Part shown: one piece after another, positions 57,795 through 64,000 of the stretch
Layout: each line of letters begins with the position of its first letter
How positions within the stretch are numbered: the stretch's first letter is position 1
Origin: Lineus longissimus
Lineage: Eukaryota; Nemertea; Pilidiophora; Heteronemertea; Lineidae
Length of the DNA: 64,000 nucleotides
Direction: 5' to 3'
Assembly: GCF_910592395.1 (NCBI RefSeq)
Contig: NC_088323.1
Coordinates: 11,209,501 to 11,273,500 of the forward strand
The notes under the pieces: model-generated
The model's database searches: none
The model's input: the letters and a program-made list of their open reading frames with translations, nothing else
What the model was told of the DNA's origin: nothing
Made by a program: the position numbers and the translations under genes

Positions 57795-58380
57795 GATCAT
57801 GTTTGCAAGTGACATAAATCACTTGTTTGCCTAGATAATTTCAGGTACCTGCAATAAGAACTGGTCATCCTAGCAACCTGTGTTGGAAGCAAAATCAACC
57901 TGCAACCTTTAATCATATTGCTGTGTGTCAAAAATTGCTTGTTTGCGGTTGTAATTGCAGATGCCATCAAAATTGAATTAGAATTGAAAATCACACAGCC
58001 AGGGATCAAGTAAAATCAAGCTGCAATCATGAAAAAATTGCCTGTCTGCGGTGATAATCGCAGGTGCATGTGACAAGATTGCAATCAGCAAAGTCAAAAC
58101 CCACCGATTATCGGTTTTACTCCAAGACAAGAGCTCTTCTTGTTGCATTTCACAACGATTATAATCATAGTCACTGTTGAATGACAAAAAGCGCCTGTTC
58201 ATTAGTGTGCAGCGCTCTGATCGATTCAAACATAGTGGCAGAGAACTAACCAGCTCACATACTGAATTTTAAATTTCCAGCTAATGTCAACAAATGCCAG
58301 CTATTTCCAGTTGTTGTTGCGGGCAGGTACCTGAAATTATCTATGCAAACACGTGATTTATGTCACTTGCAAACATGATC
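57795..58380. mobile_element. Foldback element, 58-bp inverted arms
   Basis: Bases 57795-57852 and 58323-58380 are inverted copies of 58 bp differing at two positions (GATCATGTTTGCAAGTGACA outermost). Outside them ACTTGATAATGCTACAGC (left) and its near-complement (right, after an extra 27 bp) extend the symmetry. The interior holds diverged units with TTGCCTGTCTGCGGTGATAA-like words. No coding capacity. Confidence 0.8.
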
Positions 58381-58916
58381 GCAGGTTGCAGCAACTACCA
58401 GATGCTGTAGCAATATCAAGTTTTGAGCATATATATATATTTGTTTATTGTCACCTATGTAATAATTTACATAGCCGGCCACACAGGCCTATGAGACTAT
58501 TGTGGGGCCATGGCCCGACGCCACGTGTATTCACGTTCATCGGGCCCTGACCTTGTTCCGATCCGTTCCAAATACGGGCGACTCGTTCAGAAGCCGCGAC
58601 GATTTGTCCATGATCAATACACCGCGCGGCGGTATGTCCGAAACTAAGTACGCATGCGCACTCGCTATGAGTATTATGATGTCATCTACGGACATTATAT
58701 GTGACGTCATCCGTGACGTGAAGTTTGTGTTTATTGTTGGCCGCGGATTGCGCGTTTCTTTATTGTTCAGAAGTTACAACGTTTTGACGTCGCAACAAAA
58801 AAACTCACTTGAACAACATGGCGAATATTTAACGCAAGAACATCCTGCGCCGCGTAACCGCATTATACCGCATTTTCCGCTTAATTATAAAGCTAGCACG
58901 CGAGGCCTTTACGTGA
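58381..58916. other. CpG-containing stretch, no gene called
   Basis: The base composition is more GC-rich than its surroundings, with CGCATGCGCACTCGC near 58652. A 141-aa plus-strand frame (58502-58927) has no recognisable domain. It could be an old promoter or exon; not called. Confidence 0.35.
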
Positions 58917-58957
58917 GTAATGTGTAATGTGTAATGTGTAATGTGTAATGTGTATAT
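58917..58957. repeat. 7-bp microsatellite, (GTAATGT)n
   Basis: About five perfect tandem copies. Confidence 0.85.
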
Positions 58958-59194
58958 AATGTCAATTAATGATTTGTGAATTGTATTCTTTTTTTTTCTA
59001 TATCCGCCACGTATAATTGTTTTTTTGTCCTCCGCCGGCTAAGGGCTGCGACTTACAATCAAAATAATACAAAGGTACAGACTACTTGTGCTGGCACCGG
59101 CTCTATTAAAGTGACGCAGAACCAGTGCCATCACAAACCACTGAATACATGCAGTAGATAACGAATATTCTAGTGATTCGCAGACCACCAGCAC

Positions 59195-61156
59195 TTAAAT
59201 TTCATTTCTAATGCGATATATTGTATCTACGTAATTGGCAACACTTCTGGCAATATTAGAGTCTGATAAAACGTGTTTCATTATGTCGCCTGGCAAAGCA
59301 TTTTCAAAGTTCATATTTGGTTTGTCCTTGATTACTCGGAAAAGTCCAACGCGTTGGGTTTCATATGCAGGGCATCGACATAGAAAATGTTCTTCGTTTT
59401 CTACCGTATTGGAGTCACATTTATGACATATTCTATTCACTAGAGGGATACCTCTGTAGCGTCCCATCTCAATGTTTATCGGAAAAGATCCATTCCTCAG
59501 TCGGGCTTATATTGATCGCTGTGATCTATTCAATGGAGTTTTCACATAATCCTCAAAGCCAAAAAAGGTTTTCAATGTTTTGTATGTTCTCAGTTTGGGC
59601 ATCTCATTAATTTGTATGCGCCATTGGTCTACGTGCGCCGATGTCAGGTGATCGTTAACACATGTTATCAAGATTCGCGATTCTGCCTTTGTACGACCGT
59701 GTAGTGATTTAAACAAAGTGGCCATATCACACTTCACAAGAATATTTCTGATACTCCTGGCCCAGTTATCCAGTCCCTTACGGGCGAGTTCATAATCCAA
59801 GAGAAAGATCCTTTTTGTAAGCCTGTCTCTCGGCAAGTTACATAACCGTATCCATAGGCCGATCATTTTTGTCTGAAATCTGACTGTAACGGGAGCCCAG
59901 CCCATATCCCCCTTTATAGAGGGTAGGGCTGCAAATTTGCCCACGCCAAGGAAATATCTCATTGCTCTGTATTTCTCTATCTCCTTGTATGGTTTAAAAC
60001 CCCACACACTACAAGCATAATCTAAGATCGGGGCCACCTTGGCCTCGTATAGCTTACTGTATGTATCATAGCTTAGTCCTCTTGTCTTGAAGTGCTTGGT
60101 TAGAATACCAGCAAGTGCCTTGGATGTGGACTTAGAAAGATTGTTTGCCGTAATCGTGTAATCAAGCGTGTCCTGGATTTGTACTCCTAAGTATCTGTAT
60201 TGCTCGGTTAGCTTAATTTGCGCGTGATTGAACAAGAAATTGAAAGCAGTTTTTGGATCGTTTTTTCTACGACAGTGCATCACCTGTGTTTTGTCAATGT
60301 TTATTTGCATTCTCCATTTTGCACACCATCTTTCTAAGATTCGAATCATTTGCTGCAGGGACTCCTCTGAATCACTTAAGAAGACAATGTCATCTGCATA
60401 CAGTAAGATAGAGACCTTCTCTCCGTCTACTCTCACCCCTTGTCCACTGGATTTAATTTCGCGTGCCAAATCGTTTATATATAGAGAGAACAGGGTGGGA
60501 GATAGACAGTCTCCCTGATGGACGCCAGATGTCGTTTGGAAATAGTCTGTAAAGTGGCCATTGACCTTCACACAAGCCTTAGTACTCGTGTACATAGCAT
60601 TTACTGCTCTGAGAAACTTTCCTCGGATACCCATCTTGTGCAGTTTGGTGAAAAGACAAGTTCTGTTTATAGCATCAAAGGCCTTAGAGAAATCAATGAA
60701 ACATAGAAATGTTGACTGTTTTTGTAACTTCCTGTTGCGTAGAATTGTGGTTAGTCCATATATTTGATCAATACAGTTCCTATCTGCACGAAACCCATTC
60801 TGCTCATCAACGATCAGGTCATTTTCCTCACAGTATTTCATAAGTCTGTTGTTCAGGACCACACTATACACCTTACTTATGGTAGAATTTAAGCTTATCC
60901 CCCGATAACTGAGCGGGTCTTTACTGTCTTTCCCTGGTTTCAGAATAGGGTGAACAATACTGTTATTCCAAATTCCTGGTATCCTTCCACTCTGAAAAAC
61001 CCGGTTGAAAAGGCGAAATAAGATATCGGTCATTTTTGGTGATTTTAGTATCTCGTTCGGAATTTTGTCTGGGCCGCACGCTTTACCTAGTTTAAGCTTA
61101 CATATAGCTCTGACCGCTTCAATTCGTGAGATATCAATGTTTAGAGTATGAGCGTT
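59195..61156 (-). pseudogene. Non-LTR retrotransposon RT ORF with one stop codon
   Basis: The frame is open from the 61156 border to TAA at 59507-59509, and continues in the same register (ARLRNGSFPINIE, then MGRYRGIP) to 59195. Motifs in order: GKACGPDKIPNEIL, YRGISLNSTISKVY, CFIDFSKAFDAINR, TTSGVHQGDCLSPTLFSLYI, ILLYADDIVFLSDS (catalytic YADD), INIDKTQVMHCR. The end has the zinc-binding ICHKCDSNTVENEEHFLCRC typical of these ORF2 C-termini. The endonuclease domain is lost by 5' truncation. The single stop suggests a fairly young copy. The clade is not determined; it differs from the CR1/L2 copies nearby. The enzyme copies its own RNA into a nicked chromosome. Confidence 0.9.
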
Positions 61157-61320
61157 GAAATGTACTGTACAGCAAGTATATATACACGTGCAGTGTACAC
61201 ACGATTGCATACAAACCTGCTAAATTATCATCAAAGGTATTGAATCTTTATTCTCAATCAATTCAATGAATTTCCTTGATCATTGGCACCTCATGCCTGA
61301 GTCCAGAATACACCCCCATG
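61157..61320 (+). repeat. Family B repeat, right part after the insertion
   Basis: Continues with ACCTGCTAAATTATCATCAA and TTCCTTGATCATTGGCACCT, as in the copies at 33930 and 43450. Confidence 0.8.
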
Positions 61321-61900
61321 ATAATAATAATAAATAAAATTGTCATTTATATGGCGCAAACTTTCCAGAAAAGAGTCTTGCTCAAGGGCGCCCTCCCATC
61401 TAGTAGTAGTACTGTCTGTAACGTTCTGCTTTTATCTGTCTCCTGAATGCATCATTACTATTGTTTCTGATGTTACTGTTTAGGCTATTCCATAGCCTAG
61501 GGGCACTCTTGGAGAAACCTCGGCCTCCAAACTTAATAGTGCTGAACTGTGGTTCAATGAGGACAGCCTGTGCTACTGATCTCAGGGGCCTGGCTGGTGA
61601 GTACTGTTCTAGCAGTTCTGTCAAGTATGCTGGCGCACTGCCATTGATACATTTGTGGATGAGTGTTAGAATTTTAAACTCTATTCGTGCTCGGATAGGT
61701 AGCCAGTGAAGCTCCTTTAGTATTGGCGTAATGTGATTGCGTCATCGTACTCGCATTACCAGTTGCAAGGCACTGTTGTGGACCACTTGTAGCTTGTGAA
61801 AGAGTTCCTCATTGATGTTGAACAGCATAGCGTTGCAATAGTCTAGCCTTGATAAGACTAACGCTTGGGCGAGTGTTCTGGTGGTATCCTACGTTGGGCA
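61321..61900 (-). pseudogene. CR1/L2-like retrotransposon 3' fragment
   Basis: On the minus strand: RLDYCNAMLFNINEEL, a TGA in place of CGA near 61742, RNHITPILKELHWLPI, INGSAPAYLTELLEQYSPAR and APRLWNSLNSNIRNN, ending at 61400. The 3' sequence GGCGCCC..., GCGCCATATAAATGACAA and (ATT)n at about 61319-61335 ends the element. Only the RT thumb and C-terminus remain. Confidence 0.85.
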
Positions 61901-62321
61901 GTTTCGGAGATGATCGGAGACACACATGAGAATGGATGCAGTCATGCAATGTTTTTTCTGTGCAAATTTTTATTTCTTTTAGTAAGCTTATTTGGCGGTA
62001 TCCAATCGACTTGCACAGACGCAAAAATAGCACAGATTTAGAAAGAATGAAAATTAGCTGCCGTGACTTATTGAAATGCTCGCGTGCCGTGTCCCTACTC
62101 ACACTCGTAGCGGTGTGTGGCCAAACAGTGTTGAATGATGTATACAAATCAATGCACGCAGAGGTAAATTGCAATGATGAGTCATGTGTATCATTGGGTA
62201 GTTCAAATAAACACCACGTGGCGCTCAGGTACAGAATATCATCTGCTGGCTGATGGTGTATCTAATAAGTCTACATTGCATATCATCCAGGTTTTCCAAT
62301 TTGGCTTACTCTTTAAGGTAG
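61901..62321. other. Non-coding, nothing recognised
   Basis: Frames of 105-121 aa on both strands lack any recognised domain. No repeat is assigned. Confidence 0.4.
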
Positions 62322-63140
62322 TAATTGGCATGTTTTGTCATTATTTGTCAAATAGTCTTTTTACTTTGGTATATATATGTGATATAGGCATAGCAGTTTG
62401 TAAACAAAATTGAGGTTGAAAAAGGACTACCAGGTACTTTCCATGTTTTGTACATTGTACCCATGTATTTTAGCTGAGCGCCTGGCCCTTGGGCCTCTTG
62501 TTCTGTATTAATTCCAGTAAGAGAGGTGTTTTGTCCGCAGTTTGACTCTGCACAAGAACTTGCGTTATCTGAAAACTAAGTAATGACAAAAACTTGAGGA
62601 TCAAGATAAAAGCCCATGATGAGTTCAGAATAATCTTCCTAGGCTATCACCAGCAGCTACATGTAGCTACATTGTCAAATATAGAATTCTGTCAGAAGTG
62701 GGGAACTGGCATACTTCCAGCGGTCGATATTGGTGTTAACTTCTGATAGATCCTGTTAATATCTATTAGGCCGACTGGGACCAATTCTTGCTTTTGTAAT
62801 GTCTAAAGCAATGACATTATTTTGCTCATATAATGTGTGTCCAATCTGCCGCTTATTTTTTAACATGTTTAAGTGATTTTGCAACAGTAGGCATAATATT
62901 CAGACATTGAAACAACAGTTATCTTACTATAAACATGATAAAGGCAACTTTCATTTTTCCACGGACCTTAATACTCATGTTTCAGACTCCAAGTCCGTAT
63001 TTTTTACAATTGTTTGAGATTGAAGCAAGGGTTGCGAACGATATAAATATGTTTTTTAGCTCACCTGGGTGAGCCGATGCTCACACATATATACCAAAGT
63101 AAAAAGACTCTCTCAAATAATGACAAAACGTGCCAATTAT
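62322..63140. repeat. Inverted repeat pair around 0.7 kb
   Basis: About 60 bp at 62322-62386 (TTTTTACTTTGGTATATATA and neighbours) recurs inverted at 63081-63140. Next to the right arm is the hairpin-like GCTCACCTGGGTGAGC (about 63060-63075), related to the family A opening. Next to the left arm, near 62475, is CTGAGCGCCTGGCCCTTGGG, like its tail. This may be two head-to-head relatives of family A. Confidence 0.55.
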
Positions 63141-63309
63141 TAGTGAATTTAAGAGCTTTCTCACTATTGAGTCCTTAATGTTGAAACTTGGTTTGTGGAT
63201 ATCTTATGACAACATGACTTGACACACACCAAAATCATCGCATTTGACCTACTTTCTGGGTTCCAGGATGCCATCTTTGAAAACCTTGTTTTGTCAGTAT
63301 CTTATTGAC

Positions 63310-63314
63310 ACTGA

Positions 63315-63360
<46 letters not shown>

Positions 63361-63425
63361 ACAGAATTTATATAGCGCCCTAATCAGAAAATCCGCTCTA
63401 GGGGGCTTTACAGAGATAAAACATT
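63310..63425 (-). repeat. 3' end of a CR1/L2-like element with (ATT)n
   Basis: On the minus strand: AGCCCCCTAGAGCGGATTTT, GGGCGCTATATAAATTCTGT, then a long (ATT)n ending near 63313. Confidence 0.75.
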
Positions 63426-64000
63426 CATTGCACACAAATATTGAAAAAGATAAGATATTGATAATACATGTAAAAACTTGTAAAAGTGTAAACATTGTAA
63501 TAGCTTTTAATAAATAAGGTCTTCACTGACTTCTTATATACATCGAGACTGGAAGACTGTCTTACGACCAGGGGCCGTGCATTCCACAGGCCAGGTGCCA
63601 CCTGTTTGAAAGATCGATTTCCATGTCGTACCGTCCTGGTTCTCGGTAATGACAGAAGGCACTGGTCTGTGGAACGCAACGCTCGAGTTGGCGCGTGTCT
63701 CTTTACTAAATCCTCGTTGTATATTGGCGCTGTACCATTCAGTGCCTTGTAGGCATACAGCAGAATCATATACTGTACCCTACAATGCACCGGAAGCCAG
63801 TGAAGCTGAAAGAGAACCGGAGTTATATGGTCTCGCCGTTTTGTCCCTGTTATTATTCGAGCTGCGGTGTTCTGCACTTTCTGAAGTTTCGACATCAGTT
63901 GGTCAGTTATTCCATACAGAAGGCCATTGGCATAATTGAGTCTGGAAACTAGGGTGGCTTGTACAAGATATTTACATGCATGTACATTTAGATAGGGTTT
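63425..64000 (-). pseudogene. CR1/L2-like reverse transcriptase 3' part, runs off the window
   Basis: The frame is open on the minus strand from at least about 63960 to 63425: LVSRLNYANGLLYGITDQLM, SKLQKVQNTAARIITGTKRR, DHITPVLFQLHWLPVHCRVQ, APTRALRS, PGLWNARPL and DVYKKSVKTLF. These are the conserved C-terminal blocks of the clade. No stop is seen in the part present, but the catalytic RT core would lie beyond base 64000, so its state is unknown. Confidence 0.85.

Larger units (their letters stand above)
55927..61156 (-). mobile_element. 5.2-kb insertion carrying a non-LTR retrotransposon
   Basis: The interval is flanked by an exact 13-bp direct repeat, GAAATGTACTGTA (55914-55926 and 61157-61169), in the middle of a family B copy. 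Such a duplication is typical of target-primed reverse transcription. The RT frame is open right up to the 61156 border, so the element is 5'-truncated. The 3.2 kb on the 3' side contain a CTGGAA-rich tract and a foldback sequence, possibly later insertions. Confidence 0.75.

Noticed and set aside
58502-58927. 141-aa plus-strand frame in GC-richer DNA
   Set aside because: No recognisable domain; length is explained by local base composition. It could be revisited with transcript data.

Overview
This is eukaryotic DNA from an intron-rich, repeat-rich invertebrate genome. It holds a multi-exon animal ion-channel gene with consensus GT-AG introns, DNA transposons (piggyBac, a large XPG-nuclease element, TIR MITEs), CR1/L2-like and other non-LTR retrotransposon remnants, and a very abundant interspersed repeat. 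That repeat has a GCTCACC hairpin and a (GTC)n stretch, a type I associate with marine invertebrates such as molluscs, lancelets, hemichordates or echinoderms; the phylum cannot be fixed from the sequence. There are no rRNA genes, no convincing tRNA genes, no CRISPR arrays and no bacterial operons.

Layout: 0-6.5 kb is repeats, including a TTAA-type MITE and a THAP-domain remnant. 6.5-8.6 kb is a degraded piggyBac transposon (minus strand), with one nonsense codon and a C-terminus overrun by the antisense tail of repeat family A. 8.6-16.6 kb is family A copies, a ~100-bp tandem array with dyad ends, and a possible spliced minus-strand transcript near 13 kb. 16.6-22.8 kb is the most striking item: a 6.1-kb DNA transposon with long near-identical terminal inverted repeats and a 3-bp TTT target duplication, inserted into a family A copy. 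It carries a 1026-aa transposase-like ORF and a second ORF with an XPG/FEN1-like nuclease domain and a CXC cysteine domain. I assign it to the Academ superfamily (AcademX-like). 23-38 kb has no recognised gene; it holds a ~145-bp tandem array and a three-level transposon nest at 31.6-34.2 kb.

The one host gene is on the plus strand. Exons at 38100-38555, 46493-46895, 50046-50245 and 51083-51170 encode S1 to the C-linker of an ERG-type (KCNH2/6/7-like) voltage-gated potassium channel. Its PAS-domain and cyclic-nucleotide-binding exons were not found here. All introns are loaded with repeats. 53.9-64 kb is a retrotransposon graveyard: a CR1/L2-like plus-strand pseudogene, a 5.2-kb interval flanked by an exact 13-bp direct repeat and containing a non-LTR reverse transcriptase with one stop codon, and two more CR1/L2-like 3' ends, one running off the window.

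Most DNA here is transposon-derived. Family A is a ~1.1-kb hairpin plus (GTC)n plus ~300-bp-unit repeat found in more than 20 places. Most units carry two AGGTCA half-sites three bases apart (DR3) joined to TCAAGGTCA, the kind of site bound by nuclear receptors.
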